From Apostichopus californicus (Eukaryota > Echinodermata > Holothuroidea > Aspidochirotida > Stichopodidae), in assembly GCA_020650975.1 (NCBI GenBank), contig JAIPMN010000525.1, forward strand, positions 1-35,966: 35,966 nucleotides of DNA, given 5' to 3'. The number at the start of each line of letters is the position of its first letter. The first letter of the stretch is position 1. Positions 9,826 to 24,800 of the stretch are shown here, piece by piece. Below the pieces are notes generated by a model. That model was given only the letters and a program-made list of their open reading frames with translations. It was not told the origin of the DNA and searched no databases. Position numbers and translations under genes: made by a program.

Positions 9826-12800
9826 CTAGGAATAGAAAGAAACCACACATAGGTTATAAGCAAAGTAAGAAATACAACAAAAGGGTTTTCAATATCATTT
9901 CAGGTTTTTCATTTTGTTTTTATGATAGTGCCTAAGACTCAGACCTTTGACCGAGAAATCACAGATTTAACCATTTTTTTTATAAGCCCTTAAAATGAAT
10001 GACAAAATCCAGTTGCCTACCTGATTGTCACAAGTTAGTGTTTTAATTCTTCCTCCACTTTTTTCTACTCCACCCTCTTCCAGCAAGATGTTGTTTTCAG
10101 ATGTCACTTTTTCCACTTCATTGACATCTCCACTTTCTCCATCACTACCTAATGTCTCTTCCCCTTGGTCTGTATTGTCTTCCTCCGTATCTATGGCTAT
10201 ATCATCAAATTGCTCTATATCTTCATGTTTTTCAGGATGATCTCCATCATGGCCATATTCACCTTTCTCCTCAGTTTGATTAAGTTCTCCTACATTAAAC
10301 ATTTCCATCCTTTGGGACTGGTTTTCCTTGAAGTTTCCCCCAGTGGTGATATCTGAGTGAAGCAGCTTGTCTTCAGGCACAAATTCTGATATTACATCCA
10401 TTTGATCTAGGTTTGGGGAAATTTCTGATTCTGTGACTGGGTTAACATTAACGTGTCCCTTTACAGGAAACCATAACGATGGTAGATGACTAGATAAATT
10501 TGCTTCTGTTTCTTCTTCGGGAATCCTTACAATAGGAATCTGTGGCATTCGAGGGTGGATCAAATTTTCACATACAGTGATAGCTTCAGTGCAAAATTCT
10601 TTAACCTGTAAAAAAGAATGAGGCTTGTGGTAAAAGAAAGTACTTAACTTTCAAGACAATCTTTCACAGAGGTTCTTAGAACTGTGTAACTATTGCCACT
10701 GAGTATCTGGAAAACAAGCCATTTAGTTGCAGTCCACACGATTATCACACACAACTACAATTTCTTAAGCAAGGTAGTAGCTATCTGAGCTGTTTTGTAG
10801 TAGTTATTTTGTAAAAGTAGATTTACACTTAATTTGACACCTTGTTCCCATTGGGCATGTCTTACTTGGTAAGATTACTCATTTTTTAGCAATACTACAC
10901 TCAGGGGCGTCAATCCGATTTGAAACGTGGGGGGGATGTATTCCATTCGAGTATTCCGGCCGTAAGTACGTACTATCAGAGCCGCATATATGGCTCTGAG
11001 TACTATCTAAGCGGAGCGCCACCATCGGTTGGCGCGCAGCGTACCAAGAAAGATTCAGATTTCAATACCTGCCAGATTGCTGGAGATGGCACTTGCCAGG
11101 CTGGATAGCAGCCATCTAGTTGCGTGATTTCGGGAGAAAATTACAAATTCGTCACTCAGGAAATCTGCAATAAAGTTCATGCGACCTTAATTTTTGGTGG
11201 ATTATTTCTTTTATTAGTGATTCCAATTGACATGAACATTAGAACCCGTGCAAGTTGACAAATGATGCGGCGAACTGGTAACCCCAGCCCCATTTTGCCC
11301 TATGTTTCAGGATAGAATACCCCTCATTTGTTCGAACCCATGACAACTAACAATCTGTGAATAAATTTACTTTGAAATGGGCACATTATATTGCACCAAG
11401 TCAGTCAAGGAATGACTCCAGGGCCTCAGATATAGGCCTATAGGAACAATGTCCCAAAATGTTCCCGGACATATATGGCGAAGGAAGCTATCCGCCACGA
11501 CTGCATGTGAGTTTCTCAACTTGCGGTCCTGGGAGTCATACCACAAAATGGTGCATTTCCTCACACGCCATTATTAATAATTTAAATAACTAACTAATTA
11601 GGCACAGTCCAGATCCGAGTTTGTATAGTGAGCTTAGCGCAAATTTGGCCAAAAGTCTTCATACGCCAGCATGTTAAACCACTAATGACTTGTAATGCCA
11701 CCTGTGACACACTTCCAATGGGACTGTGTCAGTTTAAATGTTTTGCTAGGTCTATGAGAATACATTTCTATGAAATTTGAAACAAGGATGGCAGGACAAA
11801 CCACTTTAATTATATTTTCAGGAACTCACACATGCGCATGAACTTCTAATATTCGATGATATGAATCCTGAGATGTGTAAGCCCTAACCAAATAGACACT
11901 ACTCTTTTTCCAAATGTGTGGGGGAGACATTTGATTGTGTGTCCCCACCCATCGAAATGTGGGAAGGGGGGACGTGTCCCTCCGTCCCCTTCAATATCTG
12001 CCATTTAAAACAAAACTATGACCAATGTTGGGCAGTGGTGCAGCCATGGAATGGATCAGTATGCAAGAATATAGATATTCTTTGTCCTTACAGGGTATTT
12101 TCAGACCATTAAGAAACATTTCAATGGTAATTGCTCTGAAAAACATTTGTGGTAAGTTTGAAGAGCATATGAAATAACTAATAAATTCCAATAATTTTGC
12201 AAAACCATGGTGTCCCACATTGTTGGCTAAGTTGCTTCCATATATCAAAAAGTGGTAATTGATTCTCCAAAGCTAAGATGGTAACTGTGCCTTCTAGAAC
12301 AGCAAGCACAAAGCTAATGACTGCCCCTATGCAAATTGTTTAACTACTAGGTCACAGGGAATTCATTTATGTGATCATAAATTAGTATGATTGGGGTTAC
12401 ATTTTGAGGGCCACCACATTTTGTAATACAACAGCAATCCAACTTTTCAGGATGAAAATAAAACAAAACAACAAATAAAACTTACCTGAAAGCTACAGTC
12501 TAATCTTCCCTGAGAGAAAATGCAAATGCAGCTGTTGAGGGGAACTGACCAACTTGGACTTGAAACCAGAACAGAGGCAAGTAGAACATGATAAAGCTCT
12601 TTTCTACATACAGCTGATTGGTAGACTGAGGAAGCTAGGCCTAGCCCAGTCTGGCACTGCAGTAAAGCTCTGGTAACAGCTAAGTGTGTATCCTGTTAAC
12701 AAAGAGTGATAGAAATACTGATACAGTGAATTTGATAATATAAACAACCTTAACATGGTTAAACCTTCATATGATTCATTTGTAGGGTCATATCATACAT

Positions 12801-15800
12801 GATTGTCTACAGATACCTGAGACGCTGCAGTTGTGCAGGTCTACATGACCAATGAATATCCACAAGAAACTGAATAGTGAAGGTAAACTTGGCATATAAT
12901 TTAAACATGCAAGCAACCAAAATGACAATGTTCTGATGATCTAAATGTATAAATAATTGATAGATGGCCTATGCTATAACTCTACATTGTGCAATTTACA
13001 ATCGTAGTCCATGTTTCCTACTAATTACCTTGGGTGAAAGCTCTGAATTACTTCTTGACAAGTTCACCTCATTTATACAGTAATGAACAAACGTGGTATT
13101 TCCTGACTTTGAATTTCATACAAAAAACTAGATGAGTTTTAAGGAACTGTCAACATCAGCAGTGAACTATATAATAGAGATAGGAGCCATTTGTAGAGAA
13201 ACAAATATATTAAAATAAAATAAAATAAAACTGTTAGCAAACTGCTGATCTACTAGAGAGCCTGTGTAGGAGAATGTGTAAAAGAAAGTTGGCCTGACAT
13301 TTCGATCCTAGCAGGATCTGCTTCAAAGGCTAAATGACAAGTAACAGTAACAGAAGGGACAAAAACACGCACAGAATACAGACAGGTTAATGAGCACGGT
13401 GAACACAATGAGATACATGTAAGGGGATTTCTAGACAAGGGATGGAGAGAAGAAAGCAACAGGGGAAGAGGAGAGGTAGATCCTGCTAGGATCGAAACGT
13501 CAGGCCAACTTACTTTTACACAAACAAATATATTGTGTGAGAAGTCTGAACAATAGGCTGATTAAGATACAATTAATTATCAAATATCATGCTGATATTC
13601 CTAGCCATATTGGTAAGCTTAAGGAAAACAAGCCAATTATTGAGATGAGCTTGCAATTTATCATACCATGAAAGAATCAAAAGCGCTGCTGCTCTTGAAT
13701 CTACAAATTAATGTTAGTTTTGTGTGGTCCAATTTTTATTCTCTATGCAAAGCTTTCCATGTTATTAGCATCATCCGCAATAAAACTTGATTTGATCTAC
13801 GGAAGGACTGATATAACTGGTTACCATCTATAGACAGATGGAATATATGTTGTGGTCTTGAATGAGTTGACCATTGGTAATTAAAAATTAAGCATTGAGG
13901 TTCAGTCTTTCCCCCAATTATTCACAGTAAGAACATAGCCATAATACAACAGTAATAGTGACACAGAAGTTGGATGGTTGTTGCAGGAGAACACTAGTCT
14001 ACCGTACATGGCTGGCTTTTATTCATCATACAAGCTGAAGAAAGCTGAAGCCACAATTTCAATTGAAGTATCAATCACGTGTATGTCGCCGATAATTCTA
14101 CATTGGCAAAACATGATCACATCACGCAACAGAGCAGCTGATACCTAGAACATCAGTTGATATTTTCACTTTCCATGTTTTGGAATAATCGGTATGACAT
14201 GTAACTGGTATTCCACGTAAGTTTTACTGATTCCGATCATGTTCCCATTGTGCAATAATCTGCCCAATTCCGATAATCGTTTGAACACTACACATTACAA
14301 CATAAAGCTGGGTACAATGAAACACACTGAATAGTAAAAACAAACCCTGTGTAATGTCCACTTCAGTCTAGAACCACATGTGAAAAACAGAGTCCTCAAT
14401 ACTGAAAGTAAAAACAGTAAAAAGAGTTTTGTTGTTGCTTAGCAATAAGCATAAGGGGATATTTTAGCAGCAAAGGGGAATTAAACACTGCTTACATTAT
14501 AAAATTGTTCACAATAGTACTTGATAACTGAGAATGCATTAGCAAATACAGCTAACACATGCAACTACAATTTCTTTCCTTCCAATGAATAACTAGCATG
14601 CAGTCAAACACATCAATATTATACTTTTATAAAAATCACCAGTATGTTACCTCATTAACATTAATAAAAAGCACTTGATATCAGACTACCTTCTAACAGT
14701 CTCTCTACCAGTGAAAGTTCTGGAATCTAATCTCATGAAGGTAAACTGCTACCAAGGTTGTTTTTCTGACACATTTAACAAATGGGCTTATTTGTTAAAC
14801 TGGGGAAGAATTGCATTGAGTAAAGGAGTACATGAGAGAAAGATACCTGCCAAGACTGTCACATAAAGGTGTTCTACTTGTTTATTGCTGTCGTGCTTGC
14901 TGCTGCCGACTGGTTCTACTTTCCACTGATGATGTTTCTTTTGTTTTTTTTTCCTGGGGCCACATGGATCTTGCTTTGGTTCTTTTGAATTTGATTCCTG
15001 TTCAGAAAAGTAAACAATGTACATATATGGTAACAGTGCAATAACAATATAAAACTTTTGTAAGGTTGAACATGTTTTTCATGAAGTCATTATTGAGCTG
15101 CAATATTTAGGGCAATGGAAGTTAAGAAAAAGCCATCTTCATGCTCAAACCATTTTGACATCTGCTTCACACTATGATCCTTGTTTTCCACTAAACCAGT
15201 TTATTTCATTTGCTCAAAATCCATAAACTTTCCCTTCTGGTGATACCATATTTACATGGTTTTCATATTTTGACCTTCACTTGCCTCAAATAACCTTTGA
15301 ATTCTCCAACAGAGCATAGGCTTCATCTACCGAAGATAGTGCATCCACAGTTCCACACACCACAGTTCCACACAAGAAGAATGAAACCATTCCTTTGAAC
15401 TGCTGTATATAAAATTTTTATGATCTCATAAGCATGTACTGTATGTATATACTGTACTTACATTTTACTATCCATGTAAATATGTATAAAGCTAATTAGA
15501 CATACTATTTCACTGATATCTGATTTTGTGTTCTATGATTCAAATTCATTTATTGCACACAAAATACAACAAGTTGAGTGTATGAATGTAGTGCGACAAA
15601 CCTAATATGTGAAGGACCAAAATCTGGAATATTTGGTTCTTTTCTTGTGGTTAAAAGCCATGTCTACCCAATGTGATGAATATTAATGTCATGTAATGCC
15701 ATGTCATGAAAATGTGTTTATTATGTAGCAACATCACCATACCAGTATGAACCAAATTGGACATATGGGTTGCAGAGGTACTGACATGTTAATAATGTTA

Positions 15801-18800
15801 TGGTAAGCCGTGCCCACTCATTGATATTCATGAAATAAGAACCAAGATTAATAAGGTACATCTACTCATTATGAGGCACATATCTACCCAGTATCACATT
15901 GATTAAACTTGTGTTTGTTGAGATATCATGTTTACAAGCCCCACACCATTCATGAATATTAATGTAGGTTCATCACTATACCAAGTATATACTAAATTGG
16001 ACATACGGATGAAGAGATATTGACATTTTAAGAATTTTCTGTTAAGCCACACCCATCATTAATATTCATGAGATGGGAACCAAAACAATAGGGCACATCT
16101 ACAGTATGACATTGAATTCAACTTGTGGTTGTTGAAATATCGTATTTACAAGCTGGCCGTCACATGCACACACACACACACCAGCACAATTTCAAGGTTA
16201 CTGAGCATTCGGCATCAGAACCAAAAATGGTGAAGTGCTTTCTTTGTAGTATGAAGCTATGTGACAATGTAAGACAGCATATAAACAGCAATGCAGTAAT
16301 TACTGTACCTGTTGTGGGTTTTCTTGTAAGTGAGCATCATTCATAATGTGTGCAATCAGTTTGGCTGCATTTTCTCCCATATAAGCTGATGCACCCACTC
16401 CATTCAACCATGTGCGATAGGTTTGATAAACTTGACATTTAATACCCCTGTAAAGGAAGTAAAAGTGACATATAGGCTCATCTACCAACAGCTTCACACA
16501 AAATAGCAAGCAATTCAGGGTTTCACAGAATAATTCCAGTACAACTCAATTCTGATTCAAGAGAGCAGAAAGCATGCCTTATATTAAGAAACATTTCTCC
16601 TATATGACTTTTGTCAGGGTTTGACAATATTGCCACCCATATTGTTGCCAGGACACATTACAGAGACATTTTCTCTGGGTTCTTGTACTCCATATTATGG
16701 TACATCCACTTATAGTAGATCAATCTTATCTTACTGGGATTAATGTTCATCAAAGCCTTGCTTATGAAGTTACAGCATCATTTACTTCTGGGCAGCATCT
16801 CGTCAATGGTTACTCATTGTTTTTTTGAATGACATTACAACTGCTTGAATTTAGTTACCTGAACTTAAAGCTATTGACTTTGGCATCTGCATCACACAAG
16901 GCTGTCCAATTGAGTAGTTGTAATAGGAGCTGGTTGATGACCTTTCCATGTGGTAACAGATGATTGCTACACCTGGAAGACAGATTACAGACACATCCAC
17001 ATATTAGTTCATTTATCCTCAGAAAGAAGATATCTGAAGATATACGTAACGCTTAATGTGGTATCATGAGAGTGCTACCACAACCCCAGCATATATATGC
17101 CATGTGAGGTATACTCGCCTGTTATTGGTTAATTCTTTGGAATGTTATACCAAGATTTGAGCCTATGATGGCCACTAATCAAAATGACTTGCTGCCTACT
17201 ACCTCCCCCAGTTGTGAACTTGTTGTGAATGCGGCTGAAAAAAAACTTAACATTGAAAACAAGATTAAAGCAAACTTATTGCTTTAATTTTGTGTGATAG
17301 GAATGTTGATGGTAAACAAGTTTACCTTCACTGTTTCCCCCATCCCCCGAAACAATATATATTATGTAAGGCAAAATAATAAAAATGTCCACATACTGTC
17401 GGTCCAGCTTTCATTCTTTCAATGTTTCAAATGTGATATTTAATTCTTTGAACATTATTTGAATGAATTGCCGAAAAAAATTACAAAAATAAAAAGAACA
17501 TTAAACCATAGACATATAAACCACTTTTGAGTAACTATCATATTCTTCAAAGCCTTTTGGAATTGTCACTCCAAGAGGGGATCTGTTATTGATTGTCTTG
17601 TCTGAACGAATGAAGATTATACCGCTCATGATAGGCCAGTTGTGAATGCTTCGGTTAACATTGCTTGACAATTAAGGCGCTGCAATTACATTATGTTATA
17701 AACATGTGCTATAAAATGAAAAGATAAAGTATGAATAAAGCCTTGTATGTTGTAACATGACAATGGCTATATTATTACCTTAGAATAAAAGCATTGAGCA
17801 ATTGCAGAGATGCTTCATGTATGCCAGTCAACACCATCAACAAGTAACATGACTGTGTGGAGCCATTCAGTGTCTGTAAAAGAAGTAAAGAGTTTCTTTT
17901 TATTATGCTTAGTTCATTTTTACTTCTTTGTTTACTGCTTTTCCTACATAAGCTATCACTGTACTCTTTAGCAAATAGCAAGAATAATGAACACCATGTT
18001 TAAAGTAAAAGTCAAATTGATATCAATAGTCATTAAGTCAAACTGTTGCTTGCAGTAAGAGTTGTTTTAATACAAAAACAGGGCGACTGGAGAAGTATCA
18101 ATTGTTTATGAAACTTGAAACATAAAAACCATTAATTTTATATTCATAAAGATATTGTAGCATTCATTCAACATACAGGTGAGGGCTATTCATAGAAACT
18201 TCTTGTTTTTTAAACATGCCATTTTGAAATTCTAGCTTGAAACTCAACCAGAGTGAGATCCAACTGCAACACAACTGACAATTCAAGTAACAAATGTCTG
18301 CAGTGGACAAGAAACCATTGTTCTTTGTTTTCAGACAAAGAAGAAGATTGGAGGAAAAGTTAATTAAAAAAGGGTTACTTCTACCCAGAGCATAATTAAA
18401 TAACATCTATGTACTATTAATGCCCATGCCATTTATAGATATATTGTGATATTAGGATTGGGAGCCGCTATTTTAGGTACCAACTGACTCAAGCTCACTC
18501 TTTTGATTATTTTAACTTTCTCAAGGGTCTACCAGTGTTTACAGATAAAAGGGAGATTCAAATATTAAAGGAAAGCTTTTATCATAAAATTCAAAAGCAG
18601 GAAGAATAAAGGTACAGACCAATGAGCTACCCGTCACAGCTAAGATGTTGCAAATCATGGCAAGGATGTCTCTGTGTGGAATAATAACTGTCGCTGGGAA
18701 AGTATTTCTGAAAAAGAAACATGGGTACCATCAAAGCAGGATCAACATTAGACAGTTAGAGTAGCAGCTATATACAGTAGTAAAAACTATTTCTTTGCCA

Positions 18801-21800
18801 AGCCTAACTTCACATATCTGGAGTGTGAGACCTGACACTAGATCCTGTAAGCTAGTTTGTAACTCAATACACTAAAATATTTTGGACATGAAAACAATGA
18901 ACTGGCTTATCTTAGAATAAATCATAGTTGCATGAGTTATATTACAATGAATCATTGTGCATTGAGTTCTACTAGCAATCAATCATTGGTGCATTGAGTT
19001 CTATTACAATGAATTGTTGGTACATTGAGGTATGCTATAATGAAATCATTTGTGCATGAGTTCTATTACAATAAACCTTGGATTGAGTTCTATTGGAATG
19101 AATCAATGTTGCATTGAGTTCTATTAGCAATCAATCATGGTGCATTGACTTCTATTAAATGAATTGTTGGTTCATTGAGGTATGCTATAATGATAACATT
19201 TGTGCATGAGTTCTATTAGAATAAACCTTGGATTGAGTTCTATTGGAATGAATCAATGTTGCATTGAGTTCTATTAGCAATCAATCATGGTGCATTAAGT
19301 TCTATTAAATGAATTGTTGGTTCATTGAGGTATGCTATAATGATAACATTTGTGCATGAGTTCTATTAGAATAAACCTTGGATTGAGTTCTATTGGAATG
19401 AATCAATGTTGCATTGAGTTTTATAAGCAATCAATCATGGTGCATTGAGTTCTATTAAATGAATTGTTGGTTCATTGAGGTATGCTATAATGATAACATT
19501 TGTGCATGAGTTCTATTAGAATAAACCTTGGATTGAGTTCTATTGGAATGAATCAATGTTGCATTGAGTTCTATTAGCAATCAATCATGGTGCATTGAGT
19601 TCTATTAAATGAATTGTTGGTTCATTGAGGTATGCTATAATGATAACATTTGTGCATGAGTTCTATAAGAATAAACCTTGGATTGAGTTCTATTGGAATG
19701 AATCAATGTTGCATTATGTTCTATTAGCAATCAATCATGGTGCATTGAGTTCTATTAAATGAATTGTTGGTTCATTGAGGTATGCTATAATGATAACATT
19801 TGTGCATGAGTTCTATTAGAATAAACCTTGGATTGAGTTCTATTGGAATGAATCAATGTTGCATTGAGTTCTATAAGCAATCTATCAATGTTGCATTGAG
19901 TTCTATAAGCAATCAATCATTGGTGCATTGAGTTCTATTGGAATGAATAAATGTTGGATTAAGTTCTGTTGGAATGAATCATCGGTGCATTGAGGTATGT
20001 TACACTGAATCATTGGTTCATTGAATTATGTTACACTGAATCATCGGTGCATTGAGGTATGTTACACTGAAGCATTGGTTCATTGAATTATGTTACACTG
20101 AATCATCGGTGCATTGAGGTATGTTACACTGAATCATTGGTTCATTGAATTATGTTACACTGAATCATCGGTGCATTGAGGTATGTTACACTGAATCATT
20201 GGTTCATTGAGTTATGTTACACTGAATCATTGGTTCATTGAATTATGTTACACTGAATCATCGGTGCATTGAGGTATGTTACACTGAATCATTGGTTCAT
20301 TGAATTATGTTACACTGAATCATTGGTTCATTGAGATATGTTACACTGAATTATCGGTGCATTGAGGTATGTTACACTGAATCATCGGTGCATTGAGGTA
20401 TGTTTCACTGAATCATTGAGTTCTATTAGAATGAATCAATGTTGGATTGAGTTCTATTAGAATGAATCATTGGTGCAGTCTATGGTTGACAATCAAAAAG
20501 ATGAAAGGGTTCTTACTTACTCTAGCATTGATCTCATAATATGCAACATCCTTTGAGCCTGTTCTGCCAGTGTAAATGTCTGTTGTGGCTCATCAGAAGT
20601 TGGTTGTGGAAGAGGAATGATGTCACTTCCCTCTACCTGGTTCTCAAAAGCTGTCAAACAAAGTTAAACACATATTGCATCATTGTTGATCGATGCAGTC
20701 TATGTGTCTGGATTCTAAAACCTACGGCTACTACACAGTTTAAAAATACTATTTGTGGTGTACTCAACTGGCTTCCGTATACAAATGGAGGCATACATAC
20801 ATGTATTAGCATTTACCACATGGAAACATTGATTGTGTTGTACATCCTGTGAACAAGTACACGTAGGACCTATTGTCATTGTGAATATGTAACATAAAGG
20901 GTTTCTCACAAGCTTTAAAACATGGTTCATATAGCAGCTCATGTCATCTTGTACCTCCTGGAGTCATTAATGTGTCCTCCATTTGATGTTATGCCAGTGT
21001 CCAATCTAGCCACAAATTGCAAAGATGGTTGCAACAAACATCACAGACTTAGTTGTCTGTTCTTCTCCAAACTATTGAAGGCTTCCTTCACCTAGTTGTA
21101 GTTTTGTGTTAATGATTGCCATGATCCTGTATTGTAACAACTGAAATGACATTTGACTTTATTCTCACCTGAATCATGATCCTTGTAGAGTTTAGAAAAT
21201 AGATCCTTCAAAGTGTTTAAAAGTTTCTTCATGTAGAAAGACCAGGCTTCCTTGTAGAGTACCCCACCAACACCGCCACCACCAATTGAAGGAAGCAAGG
21301 CAAAACAGTTTCCAGCTGTCTGAAAGAAAGAAAAAAATATGAAAGAAAAGAACTTAATAATGTTGACAACTGGGCTAGAAATACTCAACCAGTGTTTATT
21401 GCCCTACACAATTAGCATACCAAACTGAGTAACATTGAAAAGCACATAATATAATGAAGTATAATATAAAGTATAGATCAACAATCCCAAGAGGGTAGTA
21501 AAAGAGAGTCAGACAATGTTTGTCTCCAACACATCATATTATGTACATTGCTCTTAGATTTCAATACAGGATGTTGAGCTGAAATCCACACAGTCTTATT
21601 TACAGCAAACAAATATTGCAGAATATCAACAAAGAACCAGAAAGCCAGTTGGCTTTGTCATACCTTGCCATATAATTTGTCCAAGAATTAAGTGAGAATC
21701 AGAAAAGATCAGAGATGTCCATCTCTTATTTTGTAGCACTCACTTGTAAGGATTTTACAGTACAGAATTTTTATTCCAAAATAATTCAATATCCAGAAAC

Positions 21801-24800
21801 ATTACCACATAGATTTTTGTATGAGCAAATGGAAATTTTCTTTTACCAATTTTGAGCTAGCAAATCAGCTCTGCCACCAACCATCCATTTAATACTTGTT
21901 ATTAATGAATGAGTTACATGACATTGTTTATACACTAATATATTTTCACAACTTACTGCCAAAGCCATCCAGTATAAATCACAGCGAATAAGGCCAATTT
22001 TGAGACCGTTTGAGATTACCTGTTGACACCTTGAAGCTCAGAGGATGACAACTGATAATGGCCTCCTGAGTGTCTTATCATGATGAGTGTGTTAAAGATT
22101 ATCAACAGACTGAAACAGATTTCATTTACTGGATGGCTGTATGTTTTGTTGAAGACTTATAGAGCCCCTTCACAAACTAAACTGAACAGAGTTTGACGAA
22201 AATGTATTCACCAAAAGAAAATCATAGCATTGGAGAATTCACAGGTTAATTGTAGCAATTCATTTTTGAGTTATCATGTGTAAAGGGTTATTCAATTTGA
22301 CCTCTACCAATTTCAATAGGGTTCTTGCACTCACCAAGCGGGATCAACATACTAAGTATACAGTTTAAGAAAGATGTACTTCTTGAGTTATCATGTTGAC
22401 TGCAAATGACCTTTGACCCCCACCAATTTCAACAGGTTTTCTTTACTCAATATGCCAAACATGAGATTCATCAAAGCTTCTCTTCTTGAGATATTGTGTT
22501 TACAATGTTTCCACAGTTCGACCTCTGGTGACCTAGCATGACGCTTAATCAGAAATCAATATGGTGCATCTACATACACAGTTTGAAGTCCATCCACCTT
22601 TAGAATATTGACTTATCGTGTTTACAAGCCAAGGTGTCACATACAAACACACATACACACACCAATACACACGGCATCATGATTGCAATGATTCTTTTTG
22701 TTTTCAGCAAGGAACAAATATGGACCAACATAGCCTACTCCACAAAAAGTGAAAGGCGGGGAATTCTAGTCTATCTGTTGGTTGCTTGCCATTTTCCGAG
22801 CCTGGACCATTACTCACAGTTTTCTACAAATCACACATTTATAAATAAGACTAGATGCAACAGAACTGCAACCAATTATCCTTTAAACCTAATCTTGTTA
22901 ATGGTCATGTTGCACCCTTAGTGGAAATGACAAATGTGTGGGAGGATGGTAGGCAACCCTTTTTCATTCCCCAGTGAATGAGGTCGCCAGGAGGAAACAC
23001 CTGTGGCGACTAGATCTTTATTTTTCCCAAATTCTGGTCGCCCAGAATGAAAATGTGATCGCCGCTTTGATATTCTAAATATTAGTACAAAAAACAATAG
23101 GCCTAAGCTCAACATCGAGTAGCACTACTGTCAGTAATGACTACACTAACATTGAACTTTAAAGCTAGTAGTTAGTACTGATGACAGTGGCTAGTAGTAC
23201 ATTTTGATTTTAAAGTAATGACATAGGCTAATGTACAGTATATTATTTTCTAACAAAATGGGTACGGTGAAAAATATCTTACTTTATGTTTCATGTTCAA
23301 ATACGTAGGTGTAAGATAAGGTATAAAACCTTCCTCAATAATTTCTATTTGCTTTTGTTTCTTTCATTAACTTGTTAATAACTTCATATAATTAACATTA
23401 CTACATCACACTGCCGCCGCTGATTATGCTTGCTCTCCACGTCTATTGGATCAGACCATATAAATATCCAATTTAGCTCTTAAACAGTTATTACTACTAC
23501 TATCTAATATGCAGGCCCAAGGTTCACATTAGCCGCTAGATTGCGCGATTCGCGCAATTTGATCGCATTTGGAATAACGATTAGTACAAAGCCACTTGCG
23601 ATTATTATTTTTTAGTTATCCCGTTTATAACCCATGAACATCTCGTAAAATTCCTTGTCAGCCTTTCCTTCTATGAAATAAACGAATGAATAAATAATAA
23701 TTTCTTCCACATGGTAGCCTAACACCACACTAAGTCAATGGAAATCTAGCTAAGCCTAACCATCTGTTTATTCGCTGAAATTGTGACGCAGTTATAAGAT
23801 ATCCATGGAATAACTTTCATTATTGCTGTTACGTTCGACCACATGTTTGCCTAACATCACACTAAGTCAATGGGGTAATCTAGCCTAGCCGTCTGTTTAT
23901 TAGCTGAAATTGTGACGCAGTTATAAGATAAGAAACTCTTCAAAGTTCTGCCACCCATTATGGTCTAATTATCAGCACATGTTCCCCTGAAAATAGGCTC
24001 TTAATATTGTTCTTGAAGAATTTCATCTGAAGAGCTTCAACATCTCTAACTCTGCCTGATTGACGTCATTTACCATAATTTGCCTTCTCTTTGCTTCAAA
24101 TGGAATTTTTAAGTTGTACAGGAGTTTTACAATGGTTTGTACTTTAAGCAAAGTGCTATAGCTCTCTCAGACTTAAACCCTTTATGAAAATAGGAAGAAA
24201 GAATTATGTACTAATTACCACAAATAATTTCATTGCTCACAGCAAACTGTTTCAATTTGTATTTTCCTTTTGTCAGTACGTATTAAACTGAAATCACTTT
24301 ACATACCTCTGCCACTTGGTCACTTTTGCTGTTGCCGATGATAGCAATTAAATGATTCACCAGCTGATTCCTCATTGCTCCACATGGGCCAGGGAAGAAT
24401 TTCATGCAGGTTAAGAGGACTTCTAGACCACACAGCACTCTCTAGAGAGATATGAAAGAGAAGAATATGCAGCTGTACAGAGGAAGTTTCATAGTTTAGC
24501 TTCACAAGTTATGCAACACATTTAGCTGCCAAGATACTTGATGAATACATTATACATCATAAGTTATCAATAGTTTTCTGAATAGAAAGTAACTTTCACC
24601 TTTTACTTTGTGCTGCTCTACATGCAATTATTTGCCATGTATTTGGATGCCTATAAAGTTGTGATTTGGAAATATTGAAACAGAAAACATAGCTTTCAGC
24701 TTTTGGGTGTCTCACTTTCATTTTATTACAAAATCAGATCACAAGATCTCAGACTGGGTTTCACAGACTAATTGGAGAGTTTGCTTAAAAAAGAGAAAGT

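Larger units (their letters stand above)
16448..18619 (-). other. PELP1 introns 8-10
   Basis: The non-coding parts 16448-16858, 16973-17778 and 17874-18619 are AT-rich. I recognise no transposon, tandem repeat or RNA gene in them. Confidence 0.5.
21320..24306 (-). other. PELP1 intron 5 (3 kb)
   Basis: Bases 21674-22700 are a copy of the interspersed repeat. About 22918-23110 contains GTCGCCAGGAGGAAACACC and GTCGCCCAGAATG in opposite-facing contexts, possibly a decayed element. Bases 23708-23930 are a direct duplication listed separately. The rest shows nothing. Confidence 0.55.

Noticed and set aside
10025-10356. Plus-strand frames rich in Ser/Pro opposite PELP1 exon 16
   Set aside because: They are the complement of the acidic GAA/GAT-rich coding strand; composition explains them.
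12817-12871. Splice-flanked segment (CACTATTCAG ... CTCAG|GTATCT on the minus strand) as the missing PELP1 exon
   Set aside because: In the phase required by exon 12 it hits an in-frame TAG. The other frames do not end in phase 0 and do not resemble PELP1.
13253-13459. Minus-strand 68-codon frame
   Set aside because: It lies within the MITE at 13275-13522, including its TIR, and has no similarity.
14675-15044. Overlapping plus-strand frames opposite PELP1 exon 12
   Set aside because: They are antisense shadows of a well-supported exon, with no recognisable protein.
22634-22921. 95-codon plus-strand frame starting in HTNTHTHTNTH repeats
   Set aside because: The start is the CA-rich tail of the interspersed repeat, and the remainder shows no known protein.
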